DNA of 59,730 nucleotides from JBFMCT01 sp046565765 (GCA_046565765.1 JBKHXX010000036.1:1-59730); one strand, 5' to 3'. Positions 1 through 8,657 are shown, counted from the first letter of the stretch. The notes: generated from the sequence alone by a model not told the origin. Numbers and translations: made by a program.

Positions 1-2
1 AC

Positions 3-101
3 CGGCCCGTCAGCGACGAGGCGCCCGCCCGTGAGGTGCGCCGTGGTCGCCGCCTGCTGCGCCGGGGCGAGGCCGACGCGGGGGGCGACTCCCTGGTCTG
101 A
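3..101 (+). CDS. C-terminal end of an unidentified protein (partial)
   Basis: A frame open from the left edge ends at TGA 99-101 and encodes 32 residues rich in Arg, Glu and Asp. Nearly every codon ends in G or C (29 of 32), which is the coding signature of the genuine genes here. It converges on the M24 peptidase gene, whose stop lies 6 bases further on. No motif is visible and the fragment is too short to assign a family. The call rests only on codon use and the fit of its end with the next gene. Confidence 0.4.
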   Translation, partial: RPVSDEAPAREVRRGRRLLRRGEADAGGDSLV

Positions 102-107
102 CCCCGG

Positions 108-1196
108 TCAGGCCTCGACCACGGCCAGCTCGTGGTCGGCCCGGTTGATCGCGTCGGGGCCCGAGGGCCCCACCACCACGATGTCCTCGATGCGGACGCC
201 GAACCGTCCCGGCAGGTAGATGCCGGGCTCGACCGAGAAGGCGTTCCCCGGCTCCAGCGGCACCGTGTTGCCTGCCACCAGATACGGGTCCTCGTGCTCC
301 TCCATGCCGATGCCGTGGCCGGTGCGGTGGATGAACCACTTCCCGAACCCGGCGCCGGCGATGACGTCCCGGGCGGCCCGGTCGACGTCCTCCGCGGGTG
401 TCGAAGCGGCGGCCGCCTCCACACCCGCCCGCTGGGCGGCCGCCACCACCTCGTACACCTCCACGAAGCCGGGCGGCGGGGGGCCGGTGAACACGGTGCG
501 GGTGATGTCCGAGCAGTAGCCGTCGAACGTCCCGCCGAAGTCGCACACCACCGCCTCGCCCGCACCGATCCTGCGCCCACCCGGCTCGTGGTGGGGGCTG
601 GCCGAGTTGGGGCCCGACCCGACGATGGCGAAGTTGGCCCGCTGGTGCCCTTCCTCCTTGAGCCGGCGGCCGAGGTCCTCGGAGACCTCGGCCTCGCTCC
701 GGCCCAGCAACGGGACGTCCCCCGCCACCAGCGAGGCGGCCACCCGGTCGGCCGCCCCGGCCGCCCGCCGCAGCGCCGCCACCTCGTCCTCGTCCTTGAC
801 CGCCCGCAACGGGGCGGTGACGGCCGAGGCCCGGCTCCACGCGGCGGCGGGCAAGGCCGACTGGAGGGCCAGGAGGAACGTCGCCCACGTCCGGTCGGAG
901 ACGGCCAGGGCCGTCCGCCCGCCGACCAGGCCGGCGACGAGGGCCACGGGGTCCTCGGTCTCGTCCCAGGGCCGGAGGCGGAAGTCGGCGGGCCGCTCTT
1001 CCACCCGCGGCGCCTCCAACCGGGGCACCACCAGGGTGGCGTCGCCGTCGGCCGGCAGGACCAGCATCGTGAGCCGTTCCAGCGGCATGGCCTCGTAGCC
1101 GGTGAGCCACGGGAGGTCGGCGCCCAGCGACAACAGCAGGGCGTCCACCCCCACCTGCGCCATGCGCTCCCGTACCCGGTCGACCCTTGTGGCCAC
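108..1196 (-). CDS. M24 family metallopeptidase (Xaa-Pro aminopeptidase/prolidase type)
   Basis: A 362-residue cytoplasmic peptidase of the pita-bread fold, expected to release the N-terminal residue before proline or to cleave Xaa-Pro dipeptides. The N-terminal creatinase-like domain covers about residues 1-135 and the catalytic domain the rest. All five metal ligands are visible: Asp219 in CDFGGTFDG, Asp230 in SDITRT, His294 in HRTGHGIG, Glu323 in SVEPGIY and Glu337 in GVRIEDIVVV. The GTG start at 1196 is chosen because a TACGCT -10 hexamer ends exactly 7 bases before it, so the mRNA is probably leaderless. The gene diverges from the DUF192 gene. The fold is certain; the choice between aminopeptidase and dipeptidase is not. 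Confidence 0.9.
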   Translation of the reverse strand: MATRVDRVRERMAQVGVDALLLSLGADLPWLTGYEAMPLERLTMLVLPADGDATLVVPRLEAPRVEERPADFRLRPWDETEDPVALVAGLVGGRTALAVSDRTWATFLLALQSALPAAAWSRASAVTAPLRAVKDEDEVAALRRAAGAADRVAASLVAGDVPLLGRSEAEVSEDLGRRLKEEGHQRANFAIVGSGPNSASPHHEPGGRRIGAGEAVVCDFGGTFDGYCSDITRTVFTGPPPPGFVEVYEVVAAAQRAGVEAAAASTPAEDVDRAARDVIAGAGFGKWFIHRTGHGIGMEEHEDPYLVAGNTVPLEPGNAFSVEPGIYLPGRFGVRIEDIVVVGPSGPDAINRADHELAVVEA

Positions 1197-1203
1197 GGGA
1201 TCG

Positions 1204-1213
1204 AGCGTAGGGT
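1204..1213. promoter_or_regulatory. Back-to-back -10 elements of a divergent promoter
   Basis: On the minus strand TACGCT (1209-1204) lies 7 bases before the GTG of the M24 peptidase. On the plus strand TAGGGT (1208-1213) lies 9 bases before the ATG of the DUF192 gene. The two hexamers share the central TA step, so one short element could serve both directions. No convincing -35 is visible for either. Confidence 0.5.
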
Positions 1214-1222
1214 GACCGGGCG

Positions 1223-1774
1223 ATGGGCGCGAAGCGGCTGCTGACCACGGCCGCGGCGGCGGTGATGCTGGCCGCGGCCGGCTGCGGGGGTGACGACGAC
1301 GGCTCCCGGGGCGCCGGCCCGGAACCGGCGACCACGGCGGTCGGGCCCGCGCCCGGAGGCGGTCCCCGCCAGCCCGTGGACGGGTTCGGCACGGTGGCCT
1401 ACCGGGTGTCGACCACGCCCGCCGCCGCCCGCTGCGCCCTGCTGGCCGACTCGGCCCTGGCCCGGGCCAGGGGGCTGATGAACCGCACCGACCTGGCCGG
1501 TTTCGACGGGATGCTGTTCGTGTTCCAGTCCGACACCACCGGCGGCTTCTGGATGAAGGACACGCCCCTGCCGCTGTCGATCGCCTGGTTCGACTCCGCC
1601 GGCCGGTTCGTGTCGAGCGCCGACATGGAGCCGTGCCTCAACCGGGGCTCGGACTGCCCCAGCTACTCGGCCCGGGGGCCCTACCGCTACGCGCTGGAGG
1701 TGCCCCAAGGCGGGCTGGGGGAGCTCGGCATCGGCCCGGGTGCAGTCCTGACCCTCGGCGAGCCCTGCACCTGA
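1223..1774 (+). CDS. DUF192 domain lipoprotein
   Basis: A 183-residue exported protein. Residues 1-20 form a signal peptide ending in a lipobox (LAAAGC), followed by an acidic linker, so it is probably anchored to the outer face of the membrane. Residues about 60-180 match the DUF192 family: a strand pair around RARGLMNRTDL, the FWMKDTPLPLSIAWFD block that is the hallmark of the family, and a C-terminal LGIGPGAVLTL segment. The family is widespread but its biochemical role is not settled. The ATG start follows a TAGGGT -10 by 9 bases. The gene runs directly into pdxH and may be cotranscribed with it. Confidence 0.85.
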   Translation: MGAKRLLTTAAAAVMLAAAGCGGDDDGSRGAGPEPATTAVGPAPGGGPRQPVDGFGTVAYRVSTTPAAARCALLADSALARARGLMNRTDLAGFDGMLFVFQSDTTGGFWMKDTPLPLSIAWFDSAGRFVSSADMEPCLNRGSDCPSYSARGPYRYALEVPQGGLGELGIGPGAVLTLGEPCT

Positions 1775-1803
1775 CCGGCCCCGCGGGCGGGCCCCTGGCC
1801 ACG

Positions 1804-2358
1804 GTGGCGGGCTGGATCGAGGATGCCCGCGCCGCCGGCGTCCTCGGTTACGACACCGCCTTCGTGGCCACCGCCACCCCGGGCGGGCGGCCGTCGGCCC
1901 GGGCCGTCCTCCTGCGAGCCCTCGACGAGCGGGGGTTCGTCTTCTACACCGACCGCCGTAGCCGCAAGGGGCGGGAGCTGGCCGGCAACCCCCGCGCCGC
2001 CCTGGTGATGCACTGGGCCGCGTTCGAGCGCCAGGTGCGGGCCGAGGGGCCGGTCACGACGGTCTCGGCGGCGGAGTCCGACGCCTACTTCGCCCGCCGC
2101 CCCCGGGGTCACCAGCTGGGAGCGTGGGCGTCGAGCCAGAGCGAGATCCTGGCCGACCGTCGTGACCTGGAGGAGCGCTACGAGGAGGTGCGGCGGCGCT
2201 TCGAGGGGGCCGACGTGCCCCGGCCGCCGTACTGGGGCGGCTACCGCATCGAGCCCGAGGAGGTCGAGCTCTGGCAGGGCCGCCCCGACCGCCTCCACGA
2301 CCGCGTGCGCTGGCGCCGCACGCCCGGCGGCTGGACGGCCGAGCGGCTCTGGCCGTAG
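1804..2358 (+). CDS. pdxH: Pyridoxamine 5'-phosphate oxidase
   Basis: An FMN enzyme that oxidises pyridoxine or pyridoxamine 5'-phosphate to PLP, the cofactor used for example by SufS in this window. Family blocks appear in order: SARAVLLRALDERGFVFYT (FMN binding), SRKGREL, NPRAALVMHW, ERQVRAEG, YFARRPRGHQLGAWAS, PPYWGGYRIEP, and the C-terminal ELWQGRPDRLHDR with substrate-binding Arg and His. The start is uncertain. GTG 1804 is the first standard start after the DUF192 stop and gives 184 residues, but similarity (a PL...W block) seems to reach back to about 1771, where a CTG overlaps that stop. The true product may therefore be about 11 residues longer, or begin inside the upstream gene. Confidence 0.9.
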   Translation: MAGWIEDARAAGVLGYDTAFVATATPGGRPSARAVLLRALDERGFVFYTDRRSRKGRELAGNPRAALVMHWAAFERQVRAEGPVTTVSAAESDAYFARRPRGHQLGAWASSQSEILADRRDLEERYEEVRRRFEGADVPRPPYWGGYRIEPEEVELWQGRPDRLHDRVRWRRTPGGWTAERLWP

Positions 2359-2376
2359 GGCGGGGCCCGCCGGGGT

Positions 2377-3864
2377 ATGTGCCCCGGTGTGAACCGCCCG
2401 GTGCAGGCCGTGGACGACCGCTACGAGCTGGCCGAGCTGCTGGGGCGGGGGGGCACGGGTGAGGTGTGGGCCGCCCGCGACCGCCGGCTTCGACGGCACG
2501 TGGCGGTGAAGCTGCTCAGCCCCGAGGCGGCGGACCGCCCGGGCGTGCGGGATCGCTTCTCGGCGGCGGCCAGGGCCGCCGCCGGCCTCCACCACCCCAA
2601 CGTCGTGGTCGTCTACGACAGCGGGGAGGACGGCGGCCGGCCCTTCCTGGTGATGGAGCGCCTCCCCGGGCCCACGCTGGCGGAGCAGATCGCCGGCGGG
2701 CCGTTCGTGCCGGCCCGGGCGTGCGACGTGGCCATCGACGTCCTCGCCGCCCTCGAGGCCGCCCATGCCACGGGGATCCGCCACGGCGACGTGAAGGCGG
2801 CGAACGTCCTGGTCGGGCCCGACGGCCGGGTCAAGGTGGCCGACTTCGGGCTCGCCCACGCGGGGGCCACCGTGGCCGACGACGTGGCCGCCGTGGGCGC
2901 CCTCCTCCACGAGATGCTGGCCGGTGAGCGGCCGTCGCGCCCCCTCGACGAGGTCCGGCCGGGGCTGCCGCAGCCGCTGGTGGCGGCCGTCGAGCGGGCC
3001 ATGCACCCCGACCCGGCCGAGCGCTTCGGGAGCGCGTCGGAGATGGCCGAGGCCCTCGAGTACCGCCTGGGAGCGGGCCGGCGCCCACCCGACCGGACCG
3101 AGCGCCTTGCGTCCGGCGCGGCCCGGCCCTTCCGGCGCCGGGTGGCGACCGCTGCTGCCGCCGCCGTGATCGCCGCCGCCGCCGCCCTGGCGCTGGCCGC
3201 CACCTCGGGCGACGACCCGCCGCAGGCCTCGCCACCCCCGTCGGCGACCGTCCCCGCCCGGCCCCTCCCCGCCGGCGCCGACGCCATCCCTCCCGGCCGC
3301 TACCACACCACCACGCTGGCGCCCGGTCTCGCCTTCGCCCTCGACAGCGGCTGGGCGAGCGCCGGCCCGGAGGCCGCCGACGTGGTGGCGCTGCGTCGCC
3401 GGGAGCCGCCCGCGGCGGGCGTGGAGCTGTCCTTCTTCGGCGTGCAGCGCACCTTCTCGGCCGAGCAGGAGTACGCCGCGCCGGCCGAGTACGTCGCCTC
3501 CGGCGCGGCCACCACCGCGCCCGACGACCTGGTGGCCTGGCTGCGGAGCCACCCGCGGCTGCGGGTCACCGACCGGGGCGAGGGCCGGGTCGGCACCCTG
3601 GCCGCGGCCCGGATCGACGTGGAGCCGGCGCGACCGTACGCCTCCGAGGTCTGCACCGCTCGCTGCGTGCTCCTCTTCCAGCTCGACGCCGAGCCGGGCC
3701 GCTACCGGGTGGTCAAGCTGGACGAGGGCAAGCGCATGCGCCTGTACGTGACCGAGGTCGGCGGCTCCCGCCTGGCCGTGGCGGTGGTGGCGCCGGCGGA
3801 CGGGTTCGACGAGGCGGTGCCGGTGACCGAGTCCGTCCTGACCACCATGGGCCCGGCGCCGTAG
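2377..3864 (+). CDS. Ser/Thr protein kinase-like membrane protein lacking the activation segment
   Basis: A PknB-type kinase lobe followed by one membrane span and an extracytoplasmic domain. The glycine loop LGRGGTGEVW, the VAVKLL lysine, the catalytic loop HGDVKAANVL (Gly replaces the Arg of HRD) and DFG are all present. After DFGLAHAGAT the sequence goes straight to DDVAAVGALLHEML, the alpha-F helix. The activation loop, P+1 loop and APE motif, about 30-35 residues in relatives, are absent. A hydrophobic Ala-rich span lies near residues 260-280. The outer domain has two close cysteines (SEVCTARC) and no family I recognise. An alternative GTG start at 2389 is spaced 7 bases from TATGTG. The kinase ancestry is clear; catalytic activity is doubtful. 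Confidence 0.85.
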   Translation: MCPGVNRPVQAVDDRYELAELLGRGGTGEVWAARDRRLRRHVAVKLLSPEAADRPGVRDRFSAAARAAAGLHHPNVVVVYDSGEDGGRPFLVMERLPGPTLAEQIAGGPFVPARACDVAIDVLAALEAAHATGIRHGDVKAANVLVGPDGRVKVADFGLAHAGATVADDVAAVGALLHEMLAGERPSRPLDEVRPGLPQPLVAAVERAMHPDPAERFGSASEMAEALEYRLGAGRRPPDRTERLASGAARPFRRRVATAAAAAVIAAAAALALAATSGDDPPQASPPPSATVPARPLPAGADAIPPGRYHTTTLAPGLAFALDSGWASAGPEAADVVALRRREPPAAGVELSFFGVQRTFSAEQEYAAPAEYVASGAATTAPDDLVAWLRSHPRLRVTDRGEGRVGTLAAARIDVEPARPYASEVCTARCVLLFQLDAEPGRYRVVKLDEGKRMRLYVTEVGGSRLAVAVVAPADGFDEAVPVTESVLTTMGPAP

Positions 3865-3867
3865 GGA

Positions 3868-5445
3868 TCAGGCCGGCCCCGCCGCCGCGCCGGCGGCCTG
3901 GCGGGCGTGGTAGCTGGAGCGGGTCAACGGCGACGCCTCCACGTGGGCGAAGCCCATGGCCATCCCGGCCTGGCGGAGCCGGTCGAACTCCTCGGGCCGC
4001 CACCAGCGGTCGACGGGAAGGTGGGCGGCGGTGGGGCGCAGGTACTGCCCCACGGTCAGGATGTCGACGCCCACGTTGCGGAGGTCGGCCATGGCGGCCA
4101 GCACCTCCTCGACCGTCTCCCCCATGCCCACGATCAGCCCCGACTTGGTGGTGAGCCCGGCCGCCTTGGCCAGGCCCAGCACCCCCAGGCTCCGGGTGTA
4201 GGACGCCTGGGGCCGCACCGCCCGTTGCAGGCGCGCCACCGTCTCGAGGTTGTGGTTGAGCACGTCGGGGCGGACCGCGAACAGGGCCTCGAGGGCGGCG
4301 GGGTCGCCCTTGCAGTCCGGGACCAGCACCTCGACCGCGGTCGACGGGCACCGCCGGCGCACCGCGGCGACCGTCGCCGCGAAGCCGGCCGCCCCCCCGT
4401 CGGGCAGGTCGTCACGGGCCACCGCGGTGATCACCGCGTGGGCCAGCCCCATGCGCTCCACCGCCTCGGCCACGTGCTCGGGTTCAGCGGGGTCGGGCGG
4501 GCCCGGCCTGCGGGTGTCGACGAGACAGAAGCCGCACGAGCGGGTGCAGCGGTCGCCGTTGATCATGAACGTGGCCGTGCCGTCGTTCCAGCACTCGAAG
4601 ATGTTGGGGCAGCCCGCCTCCTCGCACACGGTGACGAGGTCGAGGGACCGCATCGTCCGCTTCAGCTCCCGGTAGCCGGGGCCCATGTCGGCCTGCACCC
4701 GCAGCCACGCCGGCTTCCGCTCACCGATGCTCAGGCCCTCGCCCGGCCGCAGACCCGCCTCCACGAGTCGGCCGGCGGCCACGTCGCGCCAGGCCACGTC
4801 GGCCCGCTCCACCCGTCCCGCGCCCCATGCGGCCGCGGCCCGGGCCACGACCGCGTCCGCCACCTCGCGCATCGTCGCCCGGACGCCCTCGGCGGCCAGC
4901 GACGTGACCGCCTTGTCGGGGATGCCGCACGGGACGATGCGGTCGAACCAGGCGAGGTCGGGGTCGACGTTGAGGGCGAAGCCGTGCATGGTGCGGCCCC
5001 GGGTGCGGCGGACGCCCACGGCCGCCACCTTTCGGGGGGCAGGACCGTCGGCGTCCACCCACACGCCCGGGTAGCCGTCGAGCCGCCCCAGGCCGGCGAG
5101 GCCCAGGTCGGCACAGGCGTCGATCACCACCTGCTCGACCGAGCGGACATAGCCCGGAGTCGCGCCGGGGCCGTCCGGCCACGACAGGATCGGGTAGCCG
5201 ACAAGCTGGCCGGGACCGTGGTAGGTGACGTCACCGCCCCGGTTCGTCCGCACGAGCTGCGCCCCCACCTCGGCCGGGTCGACCAGCACGTGGGCCGGGT
5301 CGCCCCGGAGCCCGAGGGTGAAGACGTGCGGGTGCTCGAGCAGCAGCAGGTAGGGGTCGCGCCCGGAGAGGAACAGCGACCGCTGGAGGGCAAAGGCGTC
5401 GTCGAAGCGGACCCTCCCGAGCCAGCGAGCCCGGAGCGCCGTCAC
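3868..5445 (-). CDS. LipB-LipA fusion: octanoyltransferase joined to lipoyl synthase
   Basis: One uninterrupted 525-residue frame holds both steps of lipoate assembly. Residues 1 to about 225 are LipB, which moves octanoate from acyl carrier protein to E2/GcvH lysines: NRGGDVTYHGPGQ, Lys139 in RKVAAVGV and the acyl-thioester Cys173 in VPCGIPDKAV. Residues from about 230 are LipA, the radical-SAM enzyme that inserts two sulfurs: auxiliary-cluster Cys274, 279 and 285 (CEEAGCPNIFEC), SAM-cluster Cys300, 304 and 307 (CTRSCGFC) and the C-terminal RSSY motif. No stop separates them. An internal GTG at 4764 (Val228) could also start a separate LipA. The GTG start overlaps the E2 stop as TAGTG, so translation is probably coupled to the E2 gene whose product it lipoylates. 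Confidence 0.92.
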   Translation of the reverse strand: MTALRARWLGRVRFDDAFALQRSLFLSGRDPYLLLLEHPHVFTLGLRGDPAHVLVDPAEVGAQLVRTNRGGDVTYHGPGQLVGYPILSWPDGPGATPGYVRSVEQVVIDACADLGLAGLGRLDGYPGVWVDADGPAPRKVAAVGVRRTRGRTMHGFALNVDPDLAWFDRIVPCGIPDKAVTSLAAEGVRATMREVADAVVARAAAAWGAGRVERADVAWRDVAAGRLVEAGLRPGEGLSIGERKPAWLRVQADMGPGYRELKRTMRSLDLVTVCEEAGCPNIFECWNDGTATFMINGDRCTRSCGFCLVDTRRPGPPDPAEPEHVAEAVERMGLAHAVITAVARDDLPDGGAAGFAATVAAVRRRCPSTAVEVLVPDCKGDPAALEALFAVRPDVLNHNLETVARLQRAVRPQASYTRSLGVLGLAKAAGLTTKSGLIVGMGETVEEVLAAMADLRNVGVDILTVGQYLRPTAAHLPVDRWWRPEEFDRLRQAGMAMGFAHVEASPLTRSSYHARQAAGAAAGPA

Positions 5446-6905
5446 TACAGCTCCGCCGCCCAGTCCCGCGTCTCGAGGATCTCCTTCACCCGCCCGACGA
5501 AGGCGGAGGCGTAGGCCCCGTCGAAGGCCCGGTGGTCGAAGGCCAGGCCGAGCATGCCGACGGGGTGGACGACCACCGCGTCGCTCCCGTCGGGCAGCTC
5601 CACCGCCACCGGCTTCTTGCGGATGCCGTCGGTGGAGAGGATGGCCACCTGGGGCTGGTTGATCACCGGGAAGGTCAGGAAGGTGCCGAACGGCCCCGGG
5701 TTGGTGATGGTGAACGTGCCGCCCGAGATGTCGTCGGCGGTCAGCTCCCGGGACCGGGCCTTGCGGGCCAGCTCGGAGATCGACCGGGCGATGGCCCGCA
5801 GCCGCATCCCGTCGGCGTCGTGGACGACGGGGACGATCAGCCCCTCGAAGTTCAGGTCGACGGCGAAGGCGAGGTGGATGCGGTTGTGCACGATCAGCTC
5901 GTTCTCGCCCACCGACGAGTTGACCAGGGGGAAGTCGGCCAAGGCGTCGATCACGGCCCGGCTGATGAAGGGGAGGTAGGTGAGGGAGAAGCCCTCCTTG
6001 GCCTTGAAGTCCTCCTTCACCGCGGCCCGCACCTTGTCGACCGCGGCGTAGTCGACCTCGGTGGCCACCAGCACGTGGGCCGACGTGGCCTGGGAGCGGA
6101 TCATGTGCTCGGCCGTGCGGCGGCGGATGTTGGAGAACGGGATCGTCTCCGAGTCGGCGCCGGCCTTGGCCGCCGGCCTGGGTGCTGGCTTGGGGGCGGC
6201 CTCCGCCCGGGCGGCGACGGCCGCGGGCTTGGGCGCCGGTGCTTCGGCCGGTTGGCGGCGGCCCGTCCTGCCCCGGCCCCCGTTGCGGTCGAGGAAGGCC
6301 AACACGTCGGCCCGGGTGATCCGGCCGTCCTGGCCGGTGCCCGAGATCTGCTCGGGGTCGAGGTCGTTGTCGTTGATCAGCCGCCGGACGACCGGCGAGA
6401 GCAGCCGCCCCACGGTGCTGCCCGAGGCCCGGGCCGGCTCCTCCGCCGGCTCCTGCTTGGCCGGCGGTTCGTGCTCCTCGGCGGTGGCCGCCTCCGCCTC
6501 GGCCGAGGGCGGGCGCGTGTCGCTGTCCTCGGGGACGGGCCGGGCCTGCTCCTCCGCGCTGGGGACGTGGTCCGGCTCGTCGCTCGCCTCCGCCTTGGCG
6601 GGCGCCGCCTGCGGCTCCGCCTCGCCCGCCGGCTCCGCCCGGGCCGGGGCCTCGGTCTCGGCGCCCCCCCCGCCGGCCTGGATGACGGCCAGCTTGGCGC
6701 CCACGTCGACCGTCTCGCCCTCCTGGACGAGGATCTCGGCCACGACGCCCGACGCCGACGACGGCACCTCGGAGTCCACCTTGTCGGTGGAGACCTCGAA
6801 CAGCGGCTCGTCCTCCTTGACCTGCTCGCCCACCTTCTTGAACCACCGGGTGATGGTCCCCTCGGTGACGGTCTCGCCGAGCTGCGGCATGGTGATGTCG
6901 GCCAT
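5445..6905 (-). CDS. 2-oxoacid dehydrogenase E2 (dihydrolipoamide acyltransferase)
   Basis: The 486-residue core of a 2-oxoacid dehydrogenase complex; it carries the acyl group on a lipoyl arm and passes it to CoA. There is a single N-terminal lipoyl domain with Lys42 in STDKVDSE, a long Ala/Pro/Glu linker, a peripheral-subunit-binding domain (SPVVRRLINDNDLDPEQI...GRITRADV), a second linker, and a catalytic domain ending in DHRAFDGAYA with the catalytic His. It lies between lpdA and lipB-lipA, with one-base TGATG and TAGTG overlaps. AceE at 20.7 kb is the obvious E1 partner. Naming it for pyruvate or for 2-oxoglutarate cannot be settled from sequence alone. Confidence 0.92.
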   Translation of the reverse strand: MADITMPQLGETVTEGTITRWFKKVGEQVKEDEPLFEVSTDKVDSEVPSSASGVVAEILVQEGETVDVGAKLAVIQAGGGGAETEAPARAEPAGEAEPQAAPAKAEASDEPDHVPSAEEQARPVPEDSDTRPPSAEAEAATAEEHEPPAKQEPAEEPARASGSTVGRLLSPVVRRLINDNDLDPEQISGTGQDGRITRADVLAFLDRNGGRGRTGRRQPAEAPAPKPAAVAARAEAAPKPAPRPAAKAGADSETIPFSNIRRRTAEHMIRSQATSAHVLVATEVDYAAVDKVRAAVKEDFKAKEGFSLTYLPFISRAVIDALADFPLVNSSVGENELIVHNRIHLAFAVDLNFEGLIVPVVHDADGMRLRAIARSISELARKARSRELTADDISGGTFTITNPGPFGTFLTFPVINQPQVAILSTDGIRKKPVAVELPDGSDAVVVHPVGMLGLAFDHRAFDGAYASAFVGRVKEILETRDWAAEL

Positions 6906-8296
6906 CAGCCGTGAAGTCCCCTTCCGGTGAGCGACAGGACGGTCTCGCCGAACGTCTCGGACAGCGTGGGGTGCGGATGGATGAAGGCGCTCACCTCGTC
7001 GGGGGTGGCCTCCCAGTTGACGGCCAGATACCCCTCGGCCAGCTGCTCGGTGACCCACGGCCCCACCATGTGCACGCCCACGAGGCGGCCGGCCCTGCCG
7101 TCCGGCCCCTTCTCGGCGATGACCTTCACCAGCCCCTCGGCCTCGCCCACGATCATGGCCCGGCTGTTCGAGTTGAACCGGTGCTTGGACACCACCACGT
7201 CGATCCCCGCGTCCCGGGCGGCCTGCTCCGAGAGCCCGGCGAAGGCCACCTCGGGGAAGCAGTAGATGCACCACGGCACCTTCCTGTGGTCGACGGCCAC
7301 TGCGGGCTCCCCCAGGATGTCCTTGACGGCGACGATCGCCTCGGCAAAGCCGACATGGGCCAGCTGCGGCGTGTCGACCAGGTCGCCGAGGGCGTAGACG
7401 CCCTCCACGCCGGTGCGCAGGTGGTCGTCGACCTTGACGAACCCCTTCTCGTCGACCTCCACGCCCGTGCCGTCCAGGTCGAGGCTGTCCGACAGCGGGC
7501 GGCGGCCGACGGAGATGACGATGGCGTCGACGGCGAGCGTCGACCCGTCGCCCAGCTTCACCCTGGTCTGGTCGCCCGACGGCTCGTGGCCCTCCAGCTT
7601 CACGCCCGTGCGCACGTCGATGCCCCGGCGCTTGAACGAGCGGACAACCACGTCGGCCACGTCCTTGTCGCAGCCGGGCAGGATCTTGGGAAGGGCTTCG
7701 AGGATCGTCACCTGGGTGCCCAGGTCGCTCATCATCGAGGCGAACTCGCAGCCGATGGCGCCGCCGCCCACCACCGCGGCCGAGGCCGGGAGCCGGTCCA
7801 GGGCGAGCACCTCGTCGGAGGTGAGCACGAACCGGCCGTCGACCTCGAAGCCGGGCAGGGTGCGGGGGACCGACCCGCTGGCCAGGATGACGGCCTTGGT
7901 GCCGATCAGCTCGGTGCCGTCGTCCACCTTCACCCGCCGGTTGGGCCGCAGCACGCCGGTGCCGTGCACCACGGTGATCTTGCGGCCCTTCATCAGGCTC
8001 TGGAGGCCCTTCCAGAGCTGGTCGACGACCTTCTGCTTGCGGGCCTGGGCGGCGGCGAAGTCGACCCCCGGCTGCTCGGCCACGATGCCGAACTCCTTCG
8101 CCCCGGCCACGGTGCGGAAGACGGTGGCCGTCTCCAGGAACTGCTTGGCCGGGATGCAGCCGCGGTGGAGGCACGTGCCTCCCACCTTCTCCCGCTCGAC
8201 GACGGCGATGCGCAGCCCCGCGGCCGCGCCGTACAGGGCCGCGGCGTAGCCCCCGGGCCCGCCCCCGACCACGACCACGTCGAACTCCTCGGCCAT
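6905..8296 (-). CDS. lpdA: Dihydrolipoyl dehydrogenase (E3)
   Basis: A 463-residue FAD disulfide oxidoreductase that reoxidises dihydrolipoyl arms with NAD. Visible features are the N-terminal Rossmann motif VVGGGPGGYAAA, the redox disulfide Cys42/Cys47 in GGTCLHRGCIPAK, a second nucleotide motif VVGGGAIGCEFA, the FAD-ribityl segment VYALGDLVDTPQLAHV, and the C-terminal HPHPTLSE with the catalytic His-Glu pair. It is the first gene of the lpdA-E2-lipBA run. The ATG start is supported by TAGGCT placed 7 bases upstream, suggesting a leaderless message. Confidence 0.95.
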   Translation of the reverse strand: MAEEFDVVVVGGGPGGYAAALYGAAAGLRIAVVEREKVGGTCLHRGCIPAKQFLETATVFRTVAGAKEFGIVAEQPGVDFAAAQARKQKVVDQLWKGLQSLMKGRKITVVHGTGVLRPNRRVKVDDGTELIGTKAVILASGSVPRTLPGFEVDGRFVLTSDEVLALDRLPASAAVVGGGAIGCEFASMMSDLGTQVTILEALPKILPGCDKDVADVVVRSFKRRGIDVRTGVKLEGHEPSGDQTRVKLGDGSTLAVDAIVISVGRRPLSDSLDLDGTGVEVDEKGFVKVDDHLRTGVEGVYALGDLVDTPQLAHVGFAEAIVAVKDILGEPAVAVDHRKVPWCIYCFPEVAFAGLSEQAARDAGIDVVVSKHRFNSNSRAMIVGEAEGLVKVIAEKGPDGRAGRLVGVHMVGPWVTEQLAEGYLAVNWEATPDEVSAFIHPHPTLSETFGETVLSLTGRGLHG

Positions 8297-8303
8297 CGAT
8301 TGC

Positions 8304-8309
8304 AGCCTA
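8304..8309 (-). promoter_or_regulatory. -10 element of lpdA (leaderless)
   Basis: TAGGCT on the minus strand, followed by 7 bases and the lpdA ATG. This spacing puts the first transcribed base at the start codon. Confidence 0.5.
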
Positions 8310-8411
8310 GAGGGTCGTCGCGCCGACGCCGGCAGGTGTCAATCTTGTAACGGGACGGGCTGCAGGGCCGGTTCTGGAGGGTCGGCGAGTATCCGGCGGA
8401 AGCGGAGGGAC

Positions 8412-8651
8412 GTGTTCCGGTTCGCAGGTCTGGGCCTGGCCGCGCTCCTGGCCATGGCGGTACGGATCTACTGGCGGCCGGGCGACACCGGCGGCTCCTC
8501 GAGCCGGCGCGTGCTCGGGCCCGAGGACCGCGCCGACTTCGCCCCGCCCCGGCGGACGTCGGACGAGGACCGGCTCAAGGCCTGGGAGGCCGACCTCAAA
8601 CGGCGCGAGGAGGAGCTACGTCGCCGAGACGACGACCTGCCGCCGGCCTGA
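8412..8651 (+). CDS. Small membrane-anchored protein with charged C-terminus
   Basis: A 79-residue protein not recognised as any family. A hydrophobic stretch at residues 3-19 (FAGLGLAALLAMAV) could be a membrane anchor. It is followed by a Gly/Ser/Arg linker and a strongly charged tail (about residues 50-75) rich in Glu, Arg, Lys and Asp with a heptad-like pattern, possibly a short coiled coil. The GTG start follows a good Shine-Dalgarno sequence (GGAGGGA at 8404-8410). It converges on the 29-residue membrane peptide encoded on the other strand. Confidence 0.6.
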   Translation: MFRFAGLGLAALLAMAVRIYWRPGDTGGSSSRRVLGPEDRADFAPPRRTSDEDRLKAWEADLKRREEELRRRDDDLPPA

Positions 8652-8657
8652 GCCGCC

